A stretch of DNA of 64,000 nucleotides from Oscheius sp. JU75 (lineage: Eukaryota > Nematoda > Chromadorea > Rhabditida > Rhabditidae): NCBI GenBank assembly GCA_037178855.1, contig JASJZC010000001.1, positions 5,580,001 to 5,644,000 on the forward strand, read 5' to 3'. Positions 34,281 to 44,041 of this stretch are shown here, in pieces. A program made the translations under genes and the position numbers. Each line of letters opens with the position of its first letter. Position 1 is the first letter of the stretch. The notes under the pieces were generated by a model, which did no database searches, had not been told where the DNA came from, and saw only the letters and a program-made list of their open reading frames with translations.

Positions 34281-36072
34281 ATGCTGCTCGGACTGCTTGG
34301 CGGCGTCTTCGCCGTCGTCGTCACGGCCCATAAGACCGACATTCGAATGCCGGAAGTCATTCCACAGGTAGGGAGACAATAATTGACAGAACCAATCCTT
34401 CTGGACAGGCTGACACCTATGTATGTACCTCTATGCCTCTAGACATGAGTCAGGAACACTACCTGAGTGAGTTTCTCCCCCATAATGAGGAAAAATTGTT
34501 CAGCCGGTTTCAAAGCCATCTCTGAACATCGCAACGCACACCATATCCTACTGTTCGGCTGTGAGGAACCAGGAAGCTCCGAACCCGCATGGTATGTTTT
34601 ACTCTCGTCGTCCTTTAATATTTTAACAATTTGAGGGATTGCGGAGAGATGACCGCTCGAGACGACTCGATGGAGCGTGCTCCCACCTGTGGATCTAAGC
34701 CGGCCATCGTCTACGCCTGGGCGAAAGAGGCTCCGGAACTAGTTCTTCCCGAAGGTAAGGTTTTTTCTCTCCAGCCGTCAAGGTGTTGAATAACGACTCG
34801 ACGAGATGGTATGGGCGGGGATAGTCGAGCGTACCGCGCAGCTTCAGCAACAATTCTGAACCGGAGAACAAAAGTTATGAGCAAGTTTACATTATTCTGT
34901 TCTCACCCGTACTATCTCGCAGTTTTGGTTCTTAAAGTGACATGGGAAAATTTGAATTTCTTGGGATTTATGTTATTCCTTTGAAAGATTAGACTCATTT
35001 AATTTGGCCTTGAGTTGCGACATATAGAAAGTATATGATAATTGCAAATAAATCTAAATTTGGCTTATTGACCGAGGAAATCGGCTCTTTCAGACGTCGG
35101 TTTCCGTGTGGGCGGCGACTCTGGCATTCGACATCTTGTCATGCAGGTGCATTACATGCACGAGTTGAAGGAGCCAGACACGAGTGGAGTCACAGTTACC
35201 TACACCGAAGAGGTCCAACCCAAGGAGGCTGCGACTCTCCTTCTGGTGACTGGAGGAGCAATGGGTCCAAAGAGCGAGGAGACGTTCGAAACTGCCTGTG
35301 TCATCAACGAGGATGTCGAGATTCATCCCTTCGCCTACAGGACCCATACTCATCGACACGGAAAAGTCGTCGAAGGATGGGTCGTTCAAGAGGTTTGTTT
35401 AGGCTTTTTGGGCTGTTTGTCGAGGGATTCATAAAGCGGCAGTTTTAAACTATGGAGGTCTTTTGCTCTATTATGTTCGGCTGGAAATTGCTGTGAGAAA
35501 AAGAAGGAAAGACGATTTATGGCCTCTCTGAAGAAAGCGCTCGGTTTGCTCTGCTACTTGAAGGTAAGAGCTCAGACTGCGGGACTGAACTTCCTTTTGA
35601 GATACAGAGTTTTACCATCTAACTTTTTGTTCATTTTGTCTTATTGTGTCAGCAGTTTTCACTTCAAAAATATAGCCCTCAATTCTCCCTGAAATCACAT
35701 TACCAATTTGTGCCTTTGAGGACGAGAAGGGCGAGGATCATTGGAGTTTGATTGGTCGTCGCGACCCGCAACTCGCCCAGATGTTCGTCCCGGTCGAGAA
35801 CAAGACTCTGATCATCAGTGCCGGCGACATGGTTGCTGCCAGATGCAGAATGAGCAACGACGAGGACCGTGTGGTTACCATGGGCAGTTCCGGCGACAAC
35901 GAGATGTGTAAGTCTGGCCGTAATTGATCTGGAAGAGCAACTTTCAGGTAACTTCTATATAATGTACTGGTCTACTGCCGGAGGCACGCTCCTGGATAAC
36001 ACGTGCTACTCCCCCGGGGCTCCCTTTTACAGATGGGACCGTGATGCCGGTCTGAACAAGATCCCCAAGTAA
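34281..36072 (+). CDS. Peptidylglycine alpha-hydroxylating monooxygenase (PHM)
   Basis: The protein opens with a hydrophobic signal sequence (MLLGLLGGVFAVVVTAHK). Copper-site motifs are visible: HHILLFGC (CuH histidine pair), the MQVHYMHE segment with the third CuH histidine, HTHRHGKVVEGW (CuM His-x-His), and NEMCNFYIMYW (CuM methionine). FKAISEHRNAHH and WSLIGRRDPQL also match the family. It is secreted or in secretory granules, needs copper and ascorbate, and hydroxylates C-terminal glycine-extended peptides as the first step of amidation. It ends soon after the CuM domain, so there is no PAL lyase domain; this monofunctional form occurs in several invertebrates. A short exon-like ATG frame near 35519 lies in the intron before DEKGEDHW and was not used. 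Confidence 0.93.
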
Positions 36073-36187
36073 AGAAACACGAGCATTGAACAACGGGAAA
36101 ACGAGATCTCTCTGTGCATAAAGCATTCATTGTTTTTCGTAGTTTAAAAATATACAGGCACCGAGTATAAAAAAAGAGGAGAAATGA

Positions 36188-39100
36188 TCACGGATTGGCG
36201 TCCTCGATGAGAATTTCCATAGCGGTGGCCACATTTCCATCGACCTGCATCAAAACGGCCAGATTCATCTCCTCGTTAGGGAAACCGCATTCGGACATCT
36301 GCTGGAGCTCAGCAGCGTAGCGTTGTCTATATCTTCGTGATTTTTTACTGTGAAGGGATACAAACCTAGCTTCGGCGAAAGGATCATTCGGCTGAGCCTG
36401 GGGAGGAGGCTGTTGAGCCGGCTGGGCAGAGGCTGCAGCACTTCCCATAGCGAAACTGATCGACTGAAAGAAGGAATTTTGTTACTAGCAAGCTATTTGG
36501 GGCTAAGTATCTTATGAACCTGTCAGCTCCACATGCTGGAACGTTCGGACAATTTATAATGGAATTAAAAATACGAGCCTGTTGCAAAAACTCGGCAGTA
36601 ATTGGCTGTACGGCTGGCTGTTGTTGCTGTGGCTGTCGCTGTACCTGCTGGGGAGGCAGGAACATGTTCGACAAGGAGCCGAAAGGCTAAAATTTGCATG
36701 AAAAGTAGCTTTAGAAAGAGCTTACCGCAGTTTCGGTCGTCTCGTCAATGAGCCTCTTCATCACCTTCAGCAGCACGGGATTCTCGCAGCAGAGCTGACG
36801 CATCTGAATAGCAGCAATCTAGGAATATTCCGAGGCACTAATAATGAGATATATTTGGAAATCAATCGCAGGAAAATCTTTTCATATCAAATTGGCAACT
36901 GGGTGTGTCCTCTCTAGGCAGAATCTAGCAAGTTCTTCATGAAGGATCGGCCAAACTCATACTCGCAACGTCTGGGCAAACATTTCCCGTTCCATCAACA
37001 GAACTTTTTGGGAAACTGGACTAGATCTCTTCTCTACTATCTCAAAGAATGTTGTAGTGGTAGTTATACAGTGCGCGTCATAACTATAAAGGCACCCCAG
37101 TTTTTAGCTGTGGAGCCAAAACTACGCATTTTAAAAAAAATCTGACAATGCCATCTTTTTCTACGGTATTCAAAACCCTTGTAAAAAAATCTACAGACCC
37201 ATCGGATTATCCTTCTGCCCTAGATAAACAAAAAGGTCTCGACGTGTCGAATTCAGAAGCGTCAAAACTATAAAGGCACTAACAAAACAATTCATATAAA
37301 TAGCTTAACTTTAAATGTTTCAGTAGTCGGTGGCTCTTCCGTTGCGGGAGATCAACTGGAACAGACGGCTGTTCATCGAGAGAGAAAGATTCTTCAAAAC
37401 AATGGGGTTCAGGGTCCTCCAGGCGATAAGAATGGCATTCTTCAGCTCCTGTACAGTTGAGAACTGCTTGCCGCTCTTGTAGACCTCTCTGACGAGAATT
37501 CCCCAGAGATTTTCAATCGGATTGAGATCGGGAGAACAGGCGGGCCACGGCATAGTGTTGACGTTGTTGCTTTGCAGCCAGAGCCTAGTGGAGTTGGATG
37601 AATGGATCGGCGCATTATCATGTTGAAACGTCATCTGCGGATTGGCATGGAGGTAAGGAAGCAGGTTGTTCTGGAGCACATCTTGATAGTCGAGGCTATT
37701 CATCCTGCTGGTAACAAACTCGAGCGAGACAGTACCGTCGTGTGAGTATGCCGCCCAGACCATAACCGAAGCGCCACCAAAATTTCTCTTCGAGAAATAA
37801 ACCGGGTCCTTCCTCAAGTCGCGCCAATACGATGTATTCCCATCCGGACCGTCAAGATTCCACTTTTTTTCGTCGGAGAAGATGACCTATAGAAGCTATG
37901 AAAACAAAAATTTAGATTTACTCACTTTAGTCCAATCAGTATTGAAGTGGTTTCTCGCAAAGGTCATCCTATCAGCAATGTGACGAGGGAGAAGTCGGGG
38001 AGCAGACTTCATCTTCTGTCTGGTCAAATGAGCATTCCTGTGAATGGAGCGGAGAACAGTGCTGTTCGAAACACTGAGACGGAGATTGGATTTCAGGAGA
38101 GCAGTGGTCACTCTTTTGTTGGAGACAGTTCGAGCGATCATTCGCTTGTCCCTGATTGTCAGCTTTCTTGGTCTTCCTCCTCTGTTTTTAGCTCCATAGC
38201 CAGCAGGATCCTTGCGATAATTGTCCACCACGGTAGGAGAACGTCCAATGGTAGTAGCTATGGCCCTGTTGCTCAATCCTTGACCAGCAAGGACGTCAAC
38301 CTGTCCCCTCTCTACATCCGTTAGGCGGGCTCCTAGAGGCATCACAAAGGTATTCGGAGATGAGCAGGTGTTGAACGAGTGCCAGAAGCAACTTTTCCAT
38401 TCTTTTATACGCATGATTTAACATGTCTCGATAAGTAAAAACTCTAAAGACCGTCTGCCTTTATAGTTTTGACGCTTCTGAATTCGACACGTCGAGACCT
38501 TTTTGTTTATCTAGGGCAGAAGGATAATCCGATGGGTCTGTAGATTTTTTTACAAGGGTTTTGAATACCGTAGAAAAAGATGGCATTGTCAGATTTTTTT
38601 TAAAATGCGTAGTTTTGGCTCCACAGCTAAAAACTGGGGTGCCTTTATAGTTATGACGCGCACTGTAGAAGATCTCTCTTCTAGAAAACGCGGAAACTTT
38701 GTTCCATACTGCCTGGGCAGATGGACTGCTTCTTTTAGAATCGTTTTGGCCTGCAGCCAGGTTATTATTCATCTGTCACATTATCAGAGAACTTCTCTCT
38801 CGTACCTAATAACTGTCATTCTCTTGGTTTCCCGATTATCACATTTCTTGGACAAAACGATAAAAAGACTTGCGTTAGAAGTATCGCGGAAGACGTTCAG
38901 AAGCATCATCGGCTCCGCCACGTAACTCTTGGCCTCAACATTGTGTGCAAGTTCTGGAAAGTCCCGGAGCTGCAGCTGGAAGAAGTCCGGGTCGATCATG
39001 CGAGTAAGCATGTTGTAGTACAGCTTAATTGGCATGTTAAAAAAAAGTGGTCACTTACAGCACGCTGAGGTTCTCTGGTGATGTACTTGTACTGCTGCAT

Positions 39101-39415
39101 GCACTGCTTGCGCAGCTGGTCAACTTCCTCCTCGGACTGGGCCACAGTCGAATTTGAGGCCTCCATCGTGACGATGCGCAAGAAGTCCTCATCGAGGATT
39201 GTGGAAGTGGTCAGCGGCTCGTCGGATGGATACTTCTTACCCATCCGGGTCAGATCTGAAGGAATCTTGTGTCTCGTATAGATGGCAAGTTTACAGCTAG
39301 TGGAGTCGACAGGATTCTTGGTAATTTCCTGGATGATCTGGGCCGGGGTCTTGCTCCTGAGCTCATCTAGAGCCATCTTCACCGGCTGACCGTAATCGTG
39401 GAAAATCAAGACCAT
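36188..39415 (-). CDS. UBL7-like ubiquitin-like/UBA protein, intron split by a Tc1 element
   Basis: Exons: 39059-39415, 38874-39023, 36726-36803, then exons near 36480-36690 and 36367-36475, and a UBA exon ending at 36188. The first exon resembles a UBL domain (MVLIFHDYGQPVKMALDELR and a final LRIVTM strand). The second and third resemble the UBL7 helical stretch (MLTRMIDPDFFQLQLRDFPE, PMMLLNVF, ENPVLLKVMKRLIDE). A Gln-rich linker leads to PITAEFLQQA, like PITQSELATALA in UBL7. The C-terminus is a UBA domain (AAELQQMSECGFPNEEMNLA, DGNVATAMEILIE). The 2.07-kb intron between 38874 and 36803 has a GC donor (GCAAGT) and contains the whole Tc1 element. One junction near 36540-36590 has two possible solutions. 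CCDC124 ends 171 bp upstream on the same strand. Confidence 0.75.
37069..37278 (+). repeat. Left 210-bp terminal inverted repeat of Tc1 element
   Basis: Reads inward from CAGTGCGCGTCATAAC to AACTATAAAGGCA. I found no difference from the right copy on reading both. Confidence 0.93.
37320..38414 (-). CDS. Tc1 transposase, DD34E, apparently intact
   Basis: Two exons, 37926-38414 and 37320-37886, with a 39-bp GT-AG intron in phase. The paired helix-turn-helix is visible: TDVERGQVDVLAGQGLSNRA and ATTIGRSPTVVDNY, then a GRPRKL GRPR-like motif and a second HTH (TTALLKSNLRLSVSNSTVLR). Catalytic residues are Asp in VIFSDEKKW, Asp in FQHDNAPIH and Glu in NPIENLWG. The last two are 34 residues apart, giving DD34E. 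The ATG at 38414 opens the frame; MPLGARL at 38342 is an alternative start nearer the usual Tc1 length. No stop or frameshift is seen, so the enzyme may be active. Confidence 0.93.
38456..38665 (-). repeat. Right 210-bp terminal inverted repeat of Tc1 element
   Basis: Inverted copy of 37069-37278, including both ACTATAAAGGCA blocks. Confidence 0.93.
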
Positions 39416-39586
39416 CCTAGACGAACTATTACAAGAATACATGCCATTTGAGAGATAAGACATCTCGAGAGCGAGGGAAAAAGTTGAGAGATTACAAATT
39501 CAGGTTCATTACAATAAACGACTCGATGCATACTAAATTTAGCCAATTTCCGTACCCGTTTGACCGATTTCTTCCCTCATAATCAT

Positions 39587-40450
39587 CTACTTTGCCATCA
39601 GACGCTGATTGAGAGGGTTTTCTGGAGACTTCATCCATTCCTTTCTCAGAATCTGCTTCAGCTGGGACAATCTGAAGGTCGGATGCTCCGTCTTCAGTTG
39701 AGGAAGACGTTTCTCTTCGAAAGCCTGAAATTTGAGAGAAGTTGGATTTACAGAGATCAACATACCATGTAGGCAGCGCGCATTCTCTTTTCCGGATGCT
39801 TGTCAAAGTCCTCCTCCTCTCCTCCTAGAGCCGTGATGGCCTGATCAACAGTTCTGGCACTTTCCGATTCGATATCCAGCTTGTTCAGATTCTCTTCCAC
39901 ATGTTCTACCACCTGAAAAGTTATTTTTAAACAAATGAAGCAAGGGGTTGCCTCTATTTTCTTCGTCTCCTCCTGTTTTCTACGCTCATCCTGGAGCTTC
40001 GCGAGCAGGGCGGCTTCTCGTTGTTTATCCAAGTCATGTCTAAAGATTTTCCATTAATTGAAAGAAGAACAAACCAACCTGGTAACTTTCTGAACAGTAG
40101 TCTTTCCTCCCAGCTTCGTCGACTCTTCTTCTGCCAGCTTTCGATTTTCTTCTTTCCTCTTTAGGGCTTCGACGCGCTTGGCATCGGCATCGTCCTAGAT
40201 ACTGGGATTGAACATATTCTAAACGGAACTTACTTTTCGTTGAAGTTTTCTGTTGGCAAGTTTGTCGTCATCGGCCCAATAGGCGTCTTCAGCCGCCTGA
40301 AAATGATGATTGTATGGTTTTTTTACACTTAGATATACACAAAATTTACTATACCTTTTGTTTGCGATCAGTTTCCACCTTCTTTGCGTCAGCCTTGCGC
40401 TCCCGAGCCGCGGTGACCTTGGGATTCTCAGTGGCAAACTTCTTAGGCAT
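39587..40450 (-). CDS. CCDC124 (Lso2-like ribosome-binding coiled-coil protein)
   Basis: The start MPKKFATENPKVTAARERKA is at 40450. The next exons give AEDAYWADDDKLANRKLQRK, a Lys/Glu-rich coiled coil and VDQAITALGGEEEDFDKHPE. The final exons give KRMRAAYKAFEEKRLPQLK, RLSQLKQILRKEWMKSPENP and LNQRLMAK. Each block has a counterpart in human CCDC124 (EDAYWKDDDK, HPERRMRAAFTAFEE, SQLKQLLKKEW..SPDNPMNQR). CCDC124 and yeast Lso2 bind the 60S/80S interface and help dormant ribosomes recover. UBL7-like starts 171 bp downstream, suggesting an operon. Confidence 0.92.
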
Positions 40451-40873
40451 GATTCCAGCTCTAAAACTGTTTTGAGCCATTATTTACATGAAAAGGTATA
40501 CGCAGAGCTAGAATCAAACCATGGGAATAATGGACAAACAACATAGGAACCAACAGAATGACAAGAAATCGACGCGGCGCTGCAAATAGCCAGAAGTGTG
40601 TGGCGATTGCGACCAATTGACTCCGCCTCTCTACGTTCATCAGCTATCACTGAGTCGTATCAACCGCTGGCGTCAATTCATCTTCTTCTGGCAAGAATTG
40701 GCCGGCTCTTGAGCTAGTCAGAGGTTTGTTATGTATGTTTTGGGGGCATTTTATGTTGTTCTCCCCTCCGCTAGAGACATTTCTCGCTGCTATATTTTTT
40801 CTGGTGACTCAATACAGCTGAAAATGCTAGAAATTGGCAAGGAAAAAAAGGTAAAATTGACCAGGACAGAATT

Positions 40874-41083
40874 TGACACACGGCATTTGAATAATTTTGG
40901 CACGCGCACTCTCTTTGTCCAGCCGAACTTCCAAAGGCCTGCATTGTTCCTTTTTCAATATTTATAGCACACCATTTGAATTTTTAACACGCCATTTGAA
41001 TAATTTTGGCACGCGCACTCTCTTCGTCCAGCCGAACTTCCAAAGGCCTGCATTGTTTCTTTTTCAATATTTTTAGCCATGTC
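40874..41083 (+). repeat. Two-copy tandem repeat, period 109 bp
   Basis: CATTTGAATAATTTTGGCAC begins at about 40884 and again at 40993. Both copies continue with GCGCACTCTCTT, GTCCAGCCGAACTTCCAAAG, GCCTGCATTGTT and TTTTCAATATTT. They differ at only a few positions, so the duplication is recent. Confidence 0.8.
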
Positions 41084-41217
41084 TTTGCAATAAAACGGTC
41101 AATAATTGATCATTAGGACTTGGGCGAACCAAACAGATCGACCTTTGTGTATATAACAACCACATATATACAACTTCAAATTGTTTATTTTCCATCCCAG
41201 CTCCGATGATCCGGGGA

Positions 41218-41605
41218 CGTAGTCAACTCACAGTAGAGAAACCAGTTCGAAATCTCTTCCTGGTCTGTGTTCCGACCAAAAACGCTTTGTTTTGCTTCAA
41301 GGACCTGCGGGATCGACCATTCCGTTAGCAGTTTAACTCAAAGTAAATTGATTTCTTGCAGATTGGCCATCGAGAGAAAGACGACCATCTCGTTCTCTCT
41401 ATGAATAATAACGAGTTCCTCTATAGACCCAGCATTGTTCGCGGTTTCGTACATAGCAACAGGCTTATTGACAGCCGCCTTTAGTTTTGCGCTTCCACTC
41501 TGACCTTGATAGCTTTGTCGAATCGGTTTTCGTGCCAATTTACGTTTGCTAAACGTTTCCAGATTGTTTGGGGGTGTAATGCGTACCCCTCTCACTCTCC
41601 AGTCA
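41218..41605 (-). CDS. Possible minus-strand gene fragment, unrecognised
   Basis: A frame of about 90 codons (PNNLETFSKRKLARKPIRQS, AMYETANNAGSIEELVIIHR, ENEMVVFLSMANLQ) has normal-looking composition. An acceptor CCCGCAG then opens a second block (VLEAKQSVFGRNTDQEEISN and WFLYCELTTS) ending in a stop near 41218. I could not find a good donor between the blocks, nor a start codon, and the 5' end would overlap the galactosyltransferase promoter. It may be an old exon pair or chance. Confidence 0.25.
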
Positions 41606-41676
41606 TAGCATTGATATCGTTATCTGAGTCAACTTTAGCAGATAGTGCCGTCACTATGCTCTGAGGCAGCCAGAGA

Positions 41677-43602
41677 ATGTTTCCCTCTTCGAGCCGAATA
41701 CGTCTAGCTATCGCTCTTTTTCTGTTCGGTGGAGCTTTTCATCTCATCATCAATGGCCGGCCCAGTGGCGAAATGAGCTTTGGCATTGTTGGTCAGTTTT
41801 TTTAATGAATTCTTTCGAGAAACGTAGAACCATTTAGGAATCGACGATGCTGACTACGACCCAATGACCTCAATCATTCAAAATACGGCCCTTCACTCTT
41901 CCAGCCAGAACAACACAGCTGTTCCTACTGCCGATCCAGGTTTGCTGATCATCCTACGTCATCAACGAGAGCTTTCAGAACTTGTTTGGCAGAAAAATTG
42001 GACGTTTCTCAGGCAGCCGAGTTCATTGGACTCCTGTCCAGCCAAACCACCGAACCTTGTTGGTCCGATAAGGTTTGTGTGCACTCTCTTCCGTCCAAAA
42101 GATATCATTTTTCAGAGTTTGGCAGGACGGACCCTCTTTCGAGGCGTTGGAGAAGCTGTATCCGGAAGTGGAAAAGGGTGGCCACGGGAAACCCGCCAAC
42201 TGTACATCACAACACAGGGTGCGTTTTGTTAGAGAATGAATTAGGGGACCCAACAGATTTTATTTGGCTAGGAGCTAGAGTCATCTTCTTAATTCGGCTT
42301 TATAATAGTTTCGCTGCAGGAATTACAAGCATTCACGTCAAATGACTTTTACTCAAAGAAAAATATGACATTTGGTGGTAGCTCAAATTCCACTGGCTTC
42401 GCTAAATTCCTACTCTTTGATTGTTTACCTACGCTAAGCTGGCAGTAATATGATTAAAGCTCACCTAGGGGTTCGACTGGATCCCTATGATAGGAATTTC
42501 CACCCCCTCTTCCTCTCCTTGGTAGCCGTGGAAATAGATCCTCTTTGGTTTTCATGAGATTTGCACAAAATTTGTTCTACCATCTTCTCTGCCAGATCTT
42601 CACGTCTTTGGAAGAGTCTATAGAAAAGCTAAGAAGACCAAAACGCAAAGTTCGTGAGAAAGCATCGCTACATTTCTGCTGAAGCCATTGAGCTCCTAAG
42701 CTAACCAACTATCTTTCCAGGTCGCCATTGTAATTCCATACCGCGACCGTGAAGAGCACCTGCGAATTCTGCTGCACAATATGCACTCGTTCCTTCGAAA
42801 GCAGCAACTCGATTACACCATCGTCATCGTCGAACAAATAGCTAATCAGACCTTCAATCGCGCCAAGATTTGTTCTCTTAAAGCTTACCAGAACATTTGG
42901 TTTTCAGCTGATGAATGTCGGCTACGCCGAAGCTATGAAGCTGTATCCGTGGGAATGTTTCATCTTTCACGATGTCGACCTACTGCCAGAGGATGACCGA
43001 AACCTGTACTCATGTCCCGTTCAGCCGAGGCACATGAGTGTCGCTGTCGACAAATTCAACTATAAGTGGGTCTGACCTTTTTTCCCCCACTTCACATTCT
43101 TTAGACTGCCCTATGGATCGATCTTCGGCGGAATCAGTGCGCTCACGGTGGAACAGCTGAAGAAAATCAACGGCTTTTCCAATGACTACTGGGGATGGGG
43201 CGGCGAAGATGATGACTTGTCGACACGGTTAGTATACCTAAACTGCTTTTATTCTGTTGCCGGTTTACCCCTTCTAAACAATTCAATTCCAGGGTCGTCT
43301 TGGCCGGTTTCAAAATATCACGATATCCGGGTCAGATTGCCCGCTACAAGATGATCAAACACAAGCATGAGCAAAGTAACCCTGTTAATAAGTAGGTCTC
43401 CTTCCTATATGTTCACTTTAAAATATTTTTCAGATGTCGCTACAAACTGATGGCCAAGACGAAACGACGATGGAGGCGTGACGGTCTGAGCACGCTGAAA
43501 TACAAAGTCGAGTCGTTGGATTTGCTGCCGCTCTACACCCGCGTGCTGGTCGATCTGGAGGAGGACGAGTCGAGAGACATCCTGAGGCGGGAGGTCTGCT
43601 AA
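41677..43602 (+). CDS. Beta-1,4-N-acetylgalactosaminyl/galactosyltransferase (BRE-4 / B4GALT family, GT7)
   Basis: The protein is type II membrane: short N-terminus MFPSSSRIRL, then a hydrophobic anchor AIALFLFGGAFHLII. Catalytic-domain landmarks in order: VAIVIPYRDREEHLRILLHN, QQLDYTIVIVEQ, FNRAKLMNVGYAEAM, FIFHDVDLLPEDDRN (Asp-Val-Asp metal motif), QPRHMSVAVDKFNYKLPYGS, FGGISALTVEQLKKINGFSN, and YWGWGGEDDDLSTR. All match the B4GALT family. It acts in the Golgi, transferring galactose or GalNAc to terminal GlcNAc; nematode BRE-4 makes arthro-series glycolipids. The Tyr/Ile position deciding donor use was not checked. An early intron uses the acceptor GTTTGGCAG at 41993 to keep frame. Confidence 0.93.
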
Positions 43603-44041
43603 GGATCTTGCACAAATACTTTTCATATACGGGTCAAGCATTTCTGGTTTAGTTTCATGCCTCTTTCTCACCCCCGAGTGATATCGCCTCAAGAATCCGG
43701 GTACGTACTCTTTCTGTGATAAGCAACACATTTTAGTCCATATTTCTAAACTAAATTTTTATCCACTTCCATCTCTTTTTATGTCTTACTAGCTGAAGTC
43801 GTCTTGCAAGAGTTTGGATGCGAGAGGTTTGATATCCGTGGTTTACAAGCTTCTTGTGCAAGCTTTGGGTAGAAAAGCGAATTTCCCACGATGAGAAGAT
43901 ATCAGGCTTACAAGGATCTCAGCGCCTTATTTGTGGTAAACTTTTATGTAAGCACTGTCTGTATACAATTCTATTGAAAACTAGCAAACTCACCCGTAAG
44001 CTGATAACAATATACAAAAAAACTAGACATCTAAACAACAG
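43603..44041. other. 3' spacer between convergent genes
   Basis: The stretch between the galactosyltransferase stop and the WDTC1 stop has no supported exon or repeat. Confidence 0.45.

Larger units (their letters stand above)
37069..38665 (-). mobile_element. Complete Tc1-type transposon
   Basis: The element is 1,597 bp, flanked by a TA duplication (37067-37068 and 38666-38667). It has 210-bp terminal inverted repeats that look identical, starting CAGTGCGCGTCATAACTATA. Each end carries the block ACTATAAAGGCA twice, at the tip and at the inner edge (IR/DR layout), which fits two transposase-binding sites per end. One transposase gene with an intact DD34E triad fills the interior. It lies in an intron of the UBL7-like gene, with transposase in the same direction as the host gene. 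Confidence 0.95.
40451..41676. other. Intergenic with tandem duplication and an unresolved minus-strand open frame
   Basis: This spacer contains a two-copy tandem repeat (40874-41083) and two coding-like blocks on the minus strand at 41340-41600 and 41220-41332, described separately. No other feature was found. Confidence 0.4.
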
